Assembly (NCBI GenBank): GCA_966674685.1 | Contig: CBKWJC010000007.1 | Coordinates: 1-64,000, forward strand | Direction: 5' to 3' | DNA: 64,000 bases | From: Thainema sp966674685 | Lineage (GTDB): Bacteria; Cyanobacteriota; Cyanobacteriia; Phormidesmidales; Phormidesmidaceae | In this document: piece after piece, positions 1 through 8,796 of the stretch | Numbering within the stretch: the first letter of the stretch is position 1 | How the letters are laid out: every line of letters starts with the position of its first letter | The notes under the pieces: generated by a model | What the model saw: the letters and a program-made list of their open reading frames with translations, nothing else | Told to the model about the DNA's origin: nothing | The model's database searches: none | Program-made: the position numbers and the translations under genes

Positions 1-133
1 TTGCGCCACTGTCACAGGTGGTGCAATTTGGCCTTAGTCTAAACTCCAGATCCAAAGTCTCCTGCCTAAATGGCAGATGCCAGATAAAATGCGGGGTGTG
101 ATGTCTGGCGGAACGTGAGGAGAACAAACGCTT

Positions 134-1714
134 ATGCACGAAATGATCACGCTGGCGACTGCCGCCGTTAATGATGCAGCCATCGAACAAAATCTGAAGC
201 AGTTTTTGCTCGTGCTGTCAGTCTCGTTGGGCGTGGCAACGCTGTCACGGGTATCTAGCTGGTTACGCAATATTCCCTATACGCTGCTGTTGCTGATTGT
301 GGGCCTCGCACTTGCGATCGTAGATGTGCGGCTAGTCAATTTATCACCGGAGTTAATCCTATTTATCTTTTTGCCACCGCTGCTGTTTGAAGCGGCGTGG
401 AATATCAAATGGAGCAATCTCAAAAGTGACCTGATTCCGATTACGCTCTATGCGATTATCGGTGTGATTATCTGCATCGTCGGGCTGGTTAGTGGTCTAC
501 AGTATTTGGCAGGTGCGTCTCTAGCAACAGCGCTGCTGGTAGGAGCGAGCTTGTCTGCTACCGATCCGGTTTCGGTCGTGGCGCTCTTTCGAGAATTGGG
601 GGTTAGCAAGCGGTTGACGACCCTGATGGAAGGGGAAAGTCTGTTCAACGACGGGGTTGCGGTTGTCGCTTTCAACCTGCTGCTGGGTCTCGCTCTGGGA
701 GTGGAAAGTTTTGATGTTTCCGTCAGTCTTGCCCGCTTCTTTGTCTTTGTCGGTGTGGGTATCAGTATTGGTGGACTGATTGGCTTTGGCATTTCGTTTT
801 TGACGCAGCGATTTGATCTGCCCCTGGTTGAACAATCTCTTACTCTCGTTTCCGCCTATGGTACGTACCTGATCGCGGAAGAATTGGGCGGTTCCGGCGT
901 CATCGGTGTCGTCACCGTTGGCCTCATCCTGGGCAACTTTGGCTCCCGCATCGGCATGAATCCTCGCACTCGCCTTGTCGTGTCCGAATTCTGGGAATTT
1001 CTGGCCTTCTTCGTCAACTCGATTGTGTTTTTGCTGATTGGCGATCAGGTGCGCTTTGCCAGTTTGGGCGAAAATCTAGATCTAATTGCGATCGCAATTA
1101 TTATCCTCATCACCACTCGTGCGCTCAGCATCTTTGCTCTGGGACTATTCAGCAACTGGGCTGTTGATTCCAAAATCACCATTCCGGATCAAACCGTCCT
1201 CTGGTGGGGTGGTCTGCGCGGTTCCGTTTCCGTAGCGCTGGCGTTGAGCGTTCCAGAAATCCTAGAGCAGCGGGAAGAAATTATTGCCATTGTTTTTGGT
1301 GTGATGCTGTTTACCCTGTTGGTACAGGGCTTAACCACGAAATCTCTCCTGGAACGGCTTAATCTGCTGGGCGATCAGCCGCTGCGACTGGCCTATTCCC
1401 AAGCCTCCGCTCGACGGGTCGCCATGAATCGCGTCCTAGATCGGCTCAATCAGATGATGGCTCGTCAGGAAATCGACGAAGAGTTCTACAACTATCAAAA
1501 AGCACTGGTGCAGGGACAAATCACCGATGTACGGGAAGACCTAGCTAAACTGAAGCGGGAGCATCCGGACCTAGCTGAGTACGAAGAAGAAGAAGTGATG
1601 GAGGAACTGCTGGCGATTGAGGCTGATACCTACGCCCAGTTCATTCGGGCTGGACGGCTCAAAGATGAATTAGCTCCACTGATGCAAGAGGTTCAATCCC
1701 AATCGGAATCCTAG
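134..1714 (+). CDS. Na+/H+ antiporter, CPA1 (NhaP-like) family
   Basis: Predicted monovalent cation/proton antiporter of the inner membrane, exchanging Na+ for H+ in pH and salt homeostasis. The 526-residue protein has about 12 hydrophobic segments up to residue ~410. It shows the family signatures FLPPLLFE (79-86), SATDPVSV (141-148, Asp144) and EGESLFNDG (166-174); the Asn172-Asp173 pair matches the electroneutral ND motif of CPA1. The C-terminal ~115 residues are soluble, charged and glutamate-rich (EEEEVMEELL), as in regulatory tails of this family. The ATG at 134 is preceded by a GTGAGGA Shine-Dalgarno-like stretch. It stands alone, with a Uma2 gene 70 bp downstream. Family assignment is secure; ion specificity is inference. 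Confidence 0.93.
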   Translation: MHEMITLATAAVNDAAIEQNLKQFLLVLSVSLGVATLSRVSSWLRNIPYTLLLLIVGLALAIVDVRLVNLSPELILFIFLPPLLFEAAWNIKWSNLKSDLIPITLYAIIGVIICIVGLVSGLQYLAGASLATALLVGASLSATDPVSVVALFRELGVSKRLTTLMEGESLFNDGVAVVAFNLLLGLALGVESFDVSVSLARFFVFVGVGISIGGLIGFGISFLTQRFDLPLVEQSLTLVSAYGTYLIAEELGGSGVIGVVTVGLILGNFGSRIGMNPRTRLVVSEFWEFLAFFVNSIVFLLIGDQVRFASLGENLDLIAIAIIILITTRALSIFALGLFSNWAVDSKITIPDQTVLWWGGLRGSVSVALALSVPEILEQREEIIAIVFGVMLFTLLVQGLTTKSLLERLNLLGDQPLRLAYSQASARRVAMNRVLDRLNQMMARQEIDEEFYNYQKALVQGQITDVREDLAKLKREHPDLAEYEEEEVMEELLAIEADTYAQFIRAGRLKDELAPLMQEVQSQSES

Positions 1715-1784
1715 CTGATACTTAATCGCCAGTTTTGGCAAAAGTGCTATGGTCAAAGCGTAAACTCCTGAGGAGAGTTGCATC

Positions 1785-2396
1785 ATGGTTGCTCAAGCCT
1801 CCCGCACCTATTCTGTTGAAGAGTATTTTGCACTGGAATTGGCGTCCGAGATCCGCCACGAATACATCCAGGGAGGCGTGATCCCGATGACAGGTGGAAC
1901 ACCGAATCACAATCGCATTATCCGCAATTTATGCACAGCGCTGACAATTGGCCTACGTGGCCAGCCCTATGAGGTGTTTGTGGCCGATCAGCGGCTCTGG
2001 ATTCTTGAGCCACAAATTTATACTTACCCAGACGTGATGGTGGTTGCGGGAGAGCTGGCTTACAAAGAAGGGCGGCGAGACACGATCACCAATCCAGTGT
2101 TGATCATTGAAGTACTCTCCCAATCAGCCCGCAACTATGATCGGGGCGACAAGTTTGCCGCCTATCACACTATCCCTGATTTTCAGGAATATATCTTGGT
2201 CGATCAGGATGCTTATCTAGTTGAGCATTACGCCAAAACAGGTGAGAAGCAGTGGGTTTTTCAGGAATATAACCAGTCTGACGATACGGTCGAGTTCGCG
2301 GTAATGGAATTTGCGATCGCGCTTACCTATATTTACGACAAAGTTGAATTTGAACCCGCTGAACCTGTTGAACCGTCTGAGCCTGTGCAAGATTAA
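1785..2396 (+). CDS. Uma2 family endonuclease-like protein (DUF820)
   Basis: 203-residue Uma2/DUF820 protein, a family hugely expanded in cyanobacteria with a PD-(D/E)XK nuclease fold and mostly unknown function. Visible core elements are YPDVMVV, LIIEVLS and the helix DRGDKFAAY followed by EYILVDQD, matching the D...E...K arrangement. The ATG follows a good GAGGAG ribosome site (tgaggagagttgcatcATG). The C-terminus ends in a low-complexity EPAEPVEPSEPVQD tail. It is one of three Uma2 genes in this window (others at 8836 and 38507), which are divergent rather than recent duplicates. Function beyond the fold is not known. Confidence 0.88.
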   Translation: MVAQASRTYSVEEYFALELASEIRHEYIQGGVIPMTGGTPNHNRIIRNLCTALTIGLRGQPYEVFVADQRLWILEPQIYTYPDVMVVAGELAYKEGRRDTITNPVLIIEVLSQSARNYDRGDKFAAYHTIPDFQEYILVDQDAYLVEHYAKTGEKQWVFQEYNQSDDTVEFAVMEFAIALTYIYDKVEFEPAEPVEPSEPVQD

Positions 2397-2407
2397 ATGT
2401 CATTCAT

Positions 2408-3256
2408 ATGGATGATCAAGATTTAAAGCAGCTAATCGATAGCTACGCCAGCCGGGATCTGGAGCAGCGAAAAAACTGGTATTCTCCAGCAGCACTGGCC
2501 TATGACCAAGCCAGACCTCGCTATCCTCAAGCTCTAATTCAGCAGGTCGTAGACATCGCTCAGCTTTCATCACAATCCAAAATTTTAGAAGTTGGGTGTG
2601 GCCCCGCCACGGCAACAGTTGCTTTCGCTCAATTGGGTTGTTCCATGCTGTGTTTGGAACCCAACCCTGATTTCTGTGCATTAGCCCAGCAGAACTGTCG
2701 TCAGTATCCGAATGTAGAGATTCAAACCACCTCGTTTGAAGAGTGGCATGTCATACCTGAACAGTATGATGCTGTCCTCGCGGCGACTTCATTTCATTGG
2801 ATTCCAGCAGATCTTGGCTATCCAAAAGCGGCTACAGCTTTACGGGAGAATGGGCATCTGATTCTACTCTGGAACAAAGCATTGCAGCCTAGTCATGAAG
2901 TCCATCAGCAGCTAGCTGAAATCTATCAAGCTCATGCACCAGAATTGCTTCAGTACGAGGATAAAGAAACCCAGCTCAAAATTCTGCAAGAACTGGGGCA
3001 AATAATAGTTGACTCAGGTAAATTTGGCAGTTTAGAAGCCGGACATATTGAATCGGAAATAACCTATACAGCCGATCAATATCTAACTCTACTGAATACT
3101 TACTCACCCTATTTGCGGCTAAATTCTTTGCAAAAGGAAGCACTATTTAATGCATTAAAAACTGAAATTGATGCCAACTTTGATGGAACGCTTCAATTGT
3201 CATACATCTCTGCCTTTCATATCGCCCAGAAATGCCAAGTGCAAACTGAATATTGA
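2408..3256 (+). CDS. class I SAM-dependent methyltransferase
   Basis: 282-residue methyltransferase with the Rossmann-like class I fold. Motif I is ILEVGCGPAT (59-68), which binds S-adenosylmethionine; the acidic end of strand 2 is LEPNPDFC and motif IV lies at YDAVLAATSFHWI. It resembles the UbiE/COQ5 or trans-aconitate methyltransferase-like group in layout, but the substrate cannot be read from sequence. The start is 11 bp after the Uma2 stop, so the two may be co-transcribed. The last 150 bp and the following intergenic DNA are AT-rich. Confidence 0.85.
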   Translation: MDDQDLKQLIDSYASRDLEQRKNWYSPAALAYDQARPRYPQALIQQVVDIAQLSSQSKILEVGCGPATATVAFAQLGCSMLCLEPNPDFCALAQQNCRQYPNVEIQTTSFEEWHVIPEQYDAVLAATSFHWIPADLGYPKAATALRENGHLILLWNKALQPSHEVHQQLAEIYQAHAPELLQYEDKETQLKILQELGQIIVDSGKFGSLEAGHIESEITYTADQYLTLLNTYSPYLRLNSLQKEALFNALKTEIDANFDGTLQLSYISAFHIAQKCQVQTEY

Positions 3257-3299
3257 TTATTCTTGTATAGAATTTTATTTGATTCAGTATCGTAAATGC

Positions 3300-3650
3300 T
3301 TAACCTTGATTGTTGAAATTTATTGTTTTCTCTGCAGCTTTGATTAATACTTCATCCATCCAAGCATTGATACTTTTTCCCGCTTTTGTAGCAGCCAGAA
3401 AAAGTTTGCGGTGATGCTCAGGTGTGGTTCGGAAGGGCAGCTTTCCCGAAAACGGTTTATCGGGTTCTTGTCCAATTTCCTGGCAAAATTCAAGATAATC
3501 ATCGACAGAATCTTGAAAGGCTTGCTTGGCTTCTGCAACAGTTTCTCCTTTGAACGTCACAACATCACGAATGTCTAGCACCCGCCCAAAGATAATGCCT
3601 GCTTCTTCGTCGATTTCAAGCTGACCGCTATATCCCTTGTAGTTCAGCAT
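3300..3650 (-). CDS. hicB: HicB family antitoxin
   Basis: 116-residue antitoxin of a type II HicAB system. The N-terminus (MLNYKGYSGQLEIDEEAGI...) is the degenerate RNase H-like HicB fold (residues ~1-60), and the C-terminal part (PEHHRKLFLAATKAGKSINA) is a ribbon-helix-helix DNA-binding domain expected to bind its own promoter and neutralise HicA. It starts 8 bp after the hicA stop, in the usual toxin-first order. The reading frame is intact while the toxin gene is interrupted, so this is functionally an orphan antitoxin or solitary repressor. Confidence 0.88.
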   Translation of the reverse strand: MLNYKGYSGQLEIDEEAGIIFGRVLDIRDVVTFKGETVAEAKQAFQDSVDDYLEFCQEIGQEPDKPFSGKLPFRTTPEHHRKLFLAATKAGKSINAWMDEVLIKAAEKTINFNNQG

Positions 3651-3658
3651 GGTACGTT

Positions 3659-3919
3659 CTACTCAGTCTCAGGTGTGATACCAGCATTGGTCAAAAAGTC
3701 TCGCACGGCTTTAACGGCTCCTTTATCTGTTTCTCGTTCAGGATGAGGTTCATGGAACACCGCACGCTGATTATTCAACAGAACTCAAACGCGGCTTCCC
3801 CGACCCTGTGAAACCGTTGCACCCAGAGCTTGAAGTTTAACGACATCTGTCCAAGCAATATCGGCAGGGACAGGATCGGTAAAAATCGCTCTAAGCATTT
3901 TTCGCTGCTTGCTGTTCAT
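3659..3919 (-). pseudogene. hicA: HicA toxin gene interrupted by an in-frame TGA
   Basis: Translating the minus strand from ATG at 3919 gives an 86-codon HicA-like mRNA interferase: MNSKQRKMLRAIFTDP... ending with DKGAVKAVRDFLTNAGI..., followed by TAG at 3659-3661. Codon 45 is TGA (plus-strand tca at 3785-3787) in a place where HicA proteins usually read G-S-R-V-[R/x]-F/V-x-L-N. A single C-to-T change from CGA would create it. Both halves are in one frame and look otherwise conserved, including NNQRAVFHEPHPE with the usual C-terminal His. It lies directly upstream of hicB. A translation restart downstream cannot be excluded, but the N-terminal fold would be lost. Confidence 0.85.
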
Positions 3920-3928
3920 TATGCATTT

Positions 3929-3947
3929 GATATCACTTTATGATATC
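3929..3947. promoter_or_regulatory. inverted repeat, candidate HicB operator
   Basis: Perfect palindrome GATATCA-CTTTA-TGATATC, two 7-bp arms around a 5-bp spacer, ending 10 bp upstream of the hicA start. HicB proteins with ribbon-helix-helix domains bind such short palindromes in their own promoter. Position and symmetry support an operator; binding is inference. Confidence 0.5.
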
Positions 3948-3979
3948 GCAAGTAGACTGAGCATGCTGAAGTGTTGCCA

Positions 3980-6900
3980 TTACGAAACAGGTAACGCTTC
4001 AGCGCGGGCTGTAAAGCCAGCGTTTACTAGTGCATTCACTGCTGCCTGATGATCCAAGACGCGGAACTGGGAGCCGAGCCGGACAAACTGGCGATTGGCT
4101 CCATCACCGACGATTGCCACCACCGGGGTTTTAGCAGCATAGTCATCCTGTCCCCGCTGATCCAGCAGTACCGTGCGGAGGCGATGCTGGAACGTGATAT
4201 CGCCTGCCTGCTGTGCGGGTAGCTCAACCATCACCATGCGGACGGCTTCAATTGGTTCGGCATCGTCGATGATTAGCTGAATTTGGTCGTCGCGCCGATC
4301 GACTTTGCCCCAGACCATTAGGCGGGCATCGGGCTGAATCACCTCACGAATGCGAGCATAGGATTTTGGAAACACGATCGCATCGGATCGTCCCGTCAAG
4401 TCCTCCACCTGCAAAATGGCCATGCTGTCGCCCTTCTTTGTCACCTTGGGCAGGACGACGCTGAGCATGACGATGGCGCTGATCGTCACGTTATCGGGCT
4501 GATCGGCAAACTCGCTGACGCTGACCGGAGCCAGAATCCGCGACGGACGCTGGATCGGCTTCAGCGGATGGTCGGAAATGTAGAAACCGAGTAAATCTTT
4601 TTCTAGCTTCAGCTTTTCCTGCTTGGGATAGTCGGCCACAGGGGGCGCTTTCGGTACCGCTTCGAAGCCGTTGCTGTCCGATGCTGTTGTATCGCCACCG
4701 CCCAGCATCATGTCGAACAGGTTGCCCTGGCCGATTTCGCGGTCTTTTGCACGAGACTGCGCCCATTCCAGCACCAGCTCTAGATCCTGCATCAACTGAT
4801 TGCGATTGGTGTCAAAGGCATCCATTGCGCCGGACTGGATCAGTGCTTCTAAGGCGCGGCGGTTGACGGTGCGGGTATCAATGCGATCGCACAAGTCGGC
4901 CAGGGACTCGAACGGTTTCTCGGCTCGCACTTCTAAGATATGCTCGACGGCACCTGTACCGACATTCCGCACCGCACCCATGCCGAACAGGATGCTCTTT
5001 TGCGTGTCCGTCACCTGGGGCGTAAAGTCCACACCGGAGCGGTTGATATCTGGCGGCAGCACTTCGATGCCCATTGAGATGCAGGCAGCGATATACTGCT
5101 GCGCTTTTTCCTGGTCGCCGCTGTTGGCGCTCAGCAGCGCCGCCATATACTCGACCGGATAGTTCGCCTTCAGAAATGCAGTTTGGTAGGTGACGTATCC
5201 GTAAGCGGTGGAGTGGGACTTGTTGAAGCAGTATTCCGCGAACTGCACCATCTTTTCCCACAGTCCCTCGGCGATCTTCTTATCGACGCCGTTTTTCTGC
5301 GAGCCTTCTAGGAAATTGTCCTTGTGCTTCAGCATCTCGGACATTTTCTTCTTACCCATCGCCCGCCGCAGCAGGTCGGCCTGTCCGAGGGAGTAACCGC
5401 CCATGTCCTGGGCAATTTTCATGATCTGCTCCTGGTAGACCATGATGCCGTAGGTTTCTTCCAGAATCGGCTCCAGGATTTTGTGCTCGTAGTCAATCTT
5501 TTCGCGACCGTGCTTGCGGTTGATAAACTTGGGAATTAGCCCTGCGTCCAGTGGCCCCGGTCGATAGAGCGCTAGAACTGACGAAATATCTTCCAGACCG
5601 GACGGCTTCAAGTCCCGCACAATCTGGCGCATCCCCGATGATTCCAACTGAAAAATGCCGCCTAGCTCCCCACGAGAGAGAAGTGCGATCGCAGCTTGGT
5701 CATCCAGGGGGATGCCATCTGGGTCAACGGTGATGCCGCGCGTCTGCTCAATCAGATCCACCGTCTTTTGGATCATCGTCAGGTTTTTCAGTCCCAGGAA
5801 GTCCATTTTCAGCAGACCCATCGACTCGATGTCTTCCATTGAGTACTGGGTAACCGCACCGTTTTCGTCCTTGTTCCACTGCAAAGGCACTACCTGATCC
5901 AGCGGTTCAGCGGAAATCACCACCCCCGCTGCGTGGACGCCGACGCTCTTGTTCATGCCCTCAATCCGCATGGCCATGTCCAGCCAGCGGCGCACGGTGG
6001 CATCGCTGTCGTACTTCTCTTTGAATTCCTTCGAGGGCGTGTCGTCGGAGATCATCACCTTTAGCTTGGCTGGCTTGCCGCGCACAACGGGAATCATCTT
6101 CGCCATCTTGTCGGCTTCGCCGTAGGGAATGTCCAGCACCCGTGCCGTGTCCTTCAGCACCGCTTTTGAGGTCATGCGGTTGTAGGTGATAATCTGGGCG
6201 ACCTTCTCCTCACCGTACTTCTCGGTGACGTACTGGATCACCTCCTCCCGCCGATCAATGCAGAAGTCGGTATCAATATCCGGCATTGACTTGCGTTCGG
6301 GGTTGAGAAAGCGCTCGAACAGCAGGCCGTGATGCACCGGGTCAATGTTGGTAATCCCCATCGCATAGGCCACCAGCGAACCCGCTGCCGAACCCCGGCC
6401 CGGCCCCACCGGAATCTTGTGGTCGCGGGCAAACTTGATGTAGTCCCACACCACTAGAAAGTAGGTGGCAAAGCCCATCTGCTGCATCATGTCGAGTTCG
6501 TACTCGATGCGATCGCGATAGTCCGGTTTAACTTCGTCGCGGCTCTGCACGCCCAGCCGATTCAGCAACCCGTCCCACGCCACATGCACCAGATAGGTAT
6601 CCGCCGTAAACCCTTCGGGAATCGGATAGTCCGGAATGCGCGGCTCACCCAGCAGTCCCGTGTACTCTTCCACTTTGTCCGCCACTTCTACCGTGGTTGC
6701 GATCGCAGTTTCCACCACCTCGGCAGGCAGGTGATCGCGGAACAGCAGCCGCATTTCATCCGCCGATTTAATGTACTCCGTGCCCGTATAGCGCAGCCGT
6801 TTCTCCTCCGACAGCAGCTTGCCCGTCTGAATACAGAGCAGCGCATCGTGGGCTTCTACGTCGTTACAGGAAATGTAGTGGGAGTCGTTGGTGACGACAA

Positions 6901-7501
6901 TTTTGATATCCAGCTCTTGGGCAATGCGGACGATCTCGGGGTTCACGATCCGCTCCTCTTGCAGACCGTGATCCTGAATCTCTAGATAATAATCATCACC
7001 CAGCAAATCCTTGTACCACTGCGCCACCCGCCGCGCTACGTCCGGTCGATTCTGCAAAATTGCCTGGGGAATCTCGCCCCCCAAGCAAGCGCTGGTGACA
7101 ATCAGCCCTTCGTGATACTGCTCCAGCAGTTCCTTATTAATGCAGGGTCGCGAAAAGATGCCTTTGCCCTGCACGCCCTTCAGGTGCGAAATTGTGGTCA
7201 GCTTGACCAGATTCTTATAGCCCTGGGTATTCTTGGCCAACACAATCTGGTGGTAGCGAGGTCGCCGCTCTTGCTTGGTGATGTCGCCGTTGATGATGTA
7301 CATCTCGTTGCCGATGATCGGCTTGATGCCCTTGGCGGTACACATCTTCAAGAGCTGAATCGCACCGTACATCACCCCGTGATCCGTAAGTGCGATCGCA
7401 GGCATGCCCAACTCAATCGCGCGATCAACTAAGTTCGGCAACTGACTCGCCCCATCGAGCAGGCTGTAATCGGTATGAATATGTAGACCAACGAAGGACA
7501 T
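3980..7501 (-). CDS. dnaE: DNA polymerase III subunit alpha (unsplit, no intein)
   Basis: Replicative polymerase catalytic subunit, 1173 residues, full length for the family. Domains in order: N-terminal PHP domain (HIHTDYSLLDG at 7-17, ALTDHGVMYG at 38-47), palm with the catalytic aspartates PDIDTDF (407-413), fingers and beta-binding region to ~900, and an OB-fold region near 1000-1080 (TISAIVMLS...). In many cyanobacteria dnaE is split by a trans-splicing intein inserted before CFNKSHSTAYG. Here the junction EY-CFNKS (Cys758; 5230/5231) is continuous, so the gene is neither split nor intein-containing. The start is supported by the conserved SFVGLHIHTDYSLLDG N-terminus. It is a single gene, with hicAB downstream in the same orientation. 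Confidence 0.97.
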   Translation of the reverse strand: MSFVGLHIHTDYSLLDGASQLPNLVDRAIELGMPAIALTDHGVMYGAIQLLKMCTAKGIKPIIGNEMYIINGDITKQERRPRYHQIVLAKNTQGYKNLVKLTTISHLKGVQGKGIFSRPCINKELLEQYHEGLIVTSACLGGEIPQAILQNRPDVARRVAQWYKDLLGDDYYLEIQDHGLQEERIVNPEIVRIAQELDIKIVVTNDSHYISCNDVEAHDALLCIQTGKLLSEEKRLRYTGTEYIKSADEMRLLFRDHLPAEVVETAIATTVEVADKVEEYTGLLGEPRIPDYPIPEGFTADTYLVHVAWDGLLNRLGVQSRDEVKPDYRDRIEYELDMMQQMGFATYFLVVWDYIKFARDHKIPVGPGRGSAAGSLVAYAMGITNIDPVHHGLLFERFLNPERKSMPDIDTDFCIDRREEVIQYVTEKYGEEKVAQIITYNRMTSKAVLKDTARVLDIPYGEADKMAKMIPVVRGKPAKLKVMISDDTPSKEFKEKYDSDATVRRWLDMAMRIEGMNKSVGVHAAGVVISAEPLDQVVPLQWNKDENGAVTQYSMEDIESMGLLKMDFLGLKNLTMIQKTVDLIEQTRGITVDPDGIPLDDQAAIALLSRGELGGIFQLESSGMRQIVRDLKPSGLEDISSVLALYRPGPLDAGLIPKFINRKHGREKIDYEHKILEPILEETYGIMVYQEQIMKIAQDMGGYSLGQADLLRRAMGKKKMSEMLKHKDNFLEGSQKNGVDKKIAEGLWEKMVQFAEYCFNKSHSTAYGYVTYQTAFLKANYPVEYMAALLSANSGDQEKAQQYIAACISMGIEVLPPDINRSGVDFTPQVTDTQKSILFGMGAVRNVGTGAVEHILEVRAEKPFESLADLCDRIDTRTVNRRALEALIQSGAMDAFDTNRNQLMQDLELVLEWAQSRAKDREIGQGNLFDMMLGGGDTTASDSNGFEAVPKAPPVADYPKQEKLKLEKDLLGFYISDHPLKPIQRPSRILAPVSVSEFADQPDNVTISAIVMLSVVLPKVTKKGDSMAILQVEDLTGRSDAIVFPKSYARIREVIQPDARLMVWGKVDRRDDQIQLIIDDAEPIEAVRMVMVELPAQQAGDITFQHRLRTVLLDQRGQDDYAAKTPVVAIVGDGANRQFVRLGSQFRVLDHQAAVNALVNAGFTARAEALPVS

Positions 7502-7657
7502 CGCGTTTTACCCAGGCAAAAGTTGACTCCAGCGTAGCGGATTCTTCGCCCTATATCTAGGGATGTTTATGGGATTTAATCCAAGAACACGCCATATATG
7601 GAACGGCTAATATAATGGAGAATCCTTGAACACTATAATACTAGCGTACTGATTTAA

Positions 7658-7888
7658 GTGACTGATATGAAAATAAAGATACAACTTGCTAGCCCTCCTG
7701 ATCGGGAAAGGCTCGTAGCAGAACTATTTGTTGGTAATCGGCAGTTTGCCGAAGTGTCTTGGGAGGACGACAAGCCAATGCTTGAGGTTTATCCCAAATC
7801 GACTACAAATCATCAAGAATTTTGGATGCTTGAGCTAGATGAAGTGATAGAAGCCTTAAATATAGCTAGAAAAAGCCTTGAATACTAA
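7658..7888 (+). CDS. small hypothetical protein
   Basis: 76 residues from a GTG start (ATG at 7667 is an alternative giving MKIKIQLASPPDRERLVAE...). No membrane segment; acidic, with a predicted beta-rich first half and the C-terminal helix LDEVIEALNIARKSLEY. In layout it resembles small cyanobacterial proteins sometimes found beside polymorphic toxins as immunity-like genes, but I cannot name a family. It lies 69 bp ahead of the next unknown gene in the same direction, in AT-rich DNA unlike dnaE, which suggests acquired accessory DNA. Confidence 0.6.
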   Translation: MTDMKIKIQLASPPDRERLVAELFVGNRQFAEVSWEDDKPMLEVYPKSTTNHQEFWMLELDEVIEALNIARKSLEY

Positions 7889-7957
7889 CAATTTGTTTTG
7901 CCATTGCTATGCTTTATAAAGCAGCCTACTGAGCAATTGTCAAGATCTGAAAATCGA

Positions 7958-8545
7958 ATGTCAACATGGATAGAGTTAGATGTTTATGCTGAATTTCGAA
8001 ATGATGATGGTGTTTGGATTTCGGCTGAATTAAATCAAGATGGTGAGCCGAAGTCGCTTTGGGGTGAAAGGTTGGAACGTAAAGCGCTCAATACCTTCTT
8101 CGGCTTTGGTGAGGTATGTGGCATTCAGCGCATTGATAAGCTACGTGGCCTACCTGACGATCTATCACCACAGTTAGATCGCTATTTTCACAAGCGCCAT
8201 GACGAATGTTATGTCGATGATTTCACATGGTTCACGTTGGCTGAACTTCGGCAATGTGATTTAAGCGAATTCATAATTCACTCAGGTTATGTTTCGACTG
8301 AGCTTGCTCCGTTTTTTGAAGACGGCTTAGTCCCTTATCCACAGCATAAGATCCGTAATGGAGTTCCTTCCCCAAAGTCAAAACCAACAACCACACAGTT
8401 TCACGGACGGTATGATGTGAAAGTCTCTTGGATTGAGACATATGAGGAAATGTTTGGTGACTTTTTTGACACTGTTCTTCCCAAACTCGAAAAGTTTGGA
8501 TCAGACAATTGCGTTAGAGCTATCTTAGTGTTTTCGGTCTCTTAG
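7958..8545 (+). CDS. hypothetical protein
   Basis: Most likely 195 residues from ATG 7958 (MSTWIELDVYAEFRNDDGVW...). The frame is open from 7898, but the upstream 20 residues look non-coding. Soluble and acidic, rich in aromatic residues (FTWFTLAEL, WIETYEEMFGDFF). It has no motif I recognise. The end (DNCVRAILVFSVS) looks complete. It follows another small unknown gene and precedes toxin-antitoxin remnants, so the context is accessory. Confidence 0.6.
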   Translation: MSTWIELDVYAEFRNDDGVWISAELNQDGEPKSLWGERLERKALNTFFGFGEVCGIQRIDKLRGLPDDLSPQLDRYFHKRHDECYVDDFTWFTLAELRQCDLSEFIIHSGYVSTELAPFFEDGLVPYPQHKIRNGVPSPKSKPTTTQFHGRYDVKVSWIETYEEMFGDFFDTVLPKLEKFGSDNCVRAILVFSVS

Positions 8546-8592
8546 TGAAAACGGATCATAATATTGTTGAGATCTGACGAAAGGAGGGTTAT

Positions 8593-8796
8593 GTGTCTGC
8601 CGCAAAGCCCCGCTTGATCGATATGGTGGTTACAAAAAACAGCCTCCATGCACCCAAACAAGATAGTCAGTATTGGCGTAAGCAATCTTACCAGGCAAGA
8701 TTAGCTGCGCTAGAATCCATTCGCCAGCAGTATCATCTGTGGAAGTACGGTGCTGAACCAGGATTTCAAAGAGTTTGTGCAATTACTAAACGATAA
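8593..8796 (+). CDS. small protein resembling the partner of nucleotidyltransferase-type antitoxins
   Basis: 67 residues from GTG, preceded by a strong GGAGG site (aaaggagggttatGTG). The pattern Q-YW-(x)6-R-L-A-A-L-E-x-I-R-x-Q-Y ... QRV-x-I-x-KR resembles the short proteins encoded just upstream of MNT/AbiEii-like nucleotidyltransferases in cyanobacteria. The normal partner is absent: only a truncated start of it remains, overlapping this gene's 3' end in another frame (8753-8833). The last ~18 residues may therefore derive from a deletion junction. Family resemblance is from memory and moderate. Confidence 0.5.
   Translation: MSAAKPRLIDMVVTKNSLHAPKQDSQYWRKQSYQARLAALESIRQQYHLWKYGAEPGFQRVCAITKR

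Noticed and set aside
5208..7432. Several long open frames on the plus strand inside dnaE
   Set aside because: They are antisense shadows of a strongly conserved gene; their translations are compositionally odd and lack ribosome sites.
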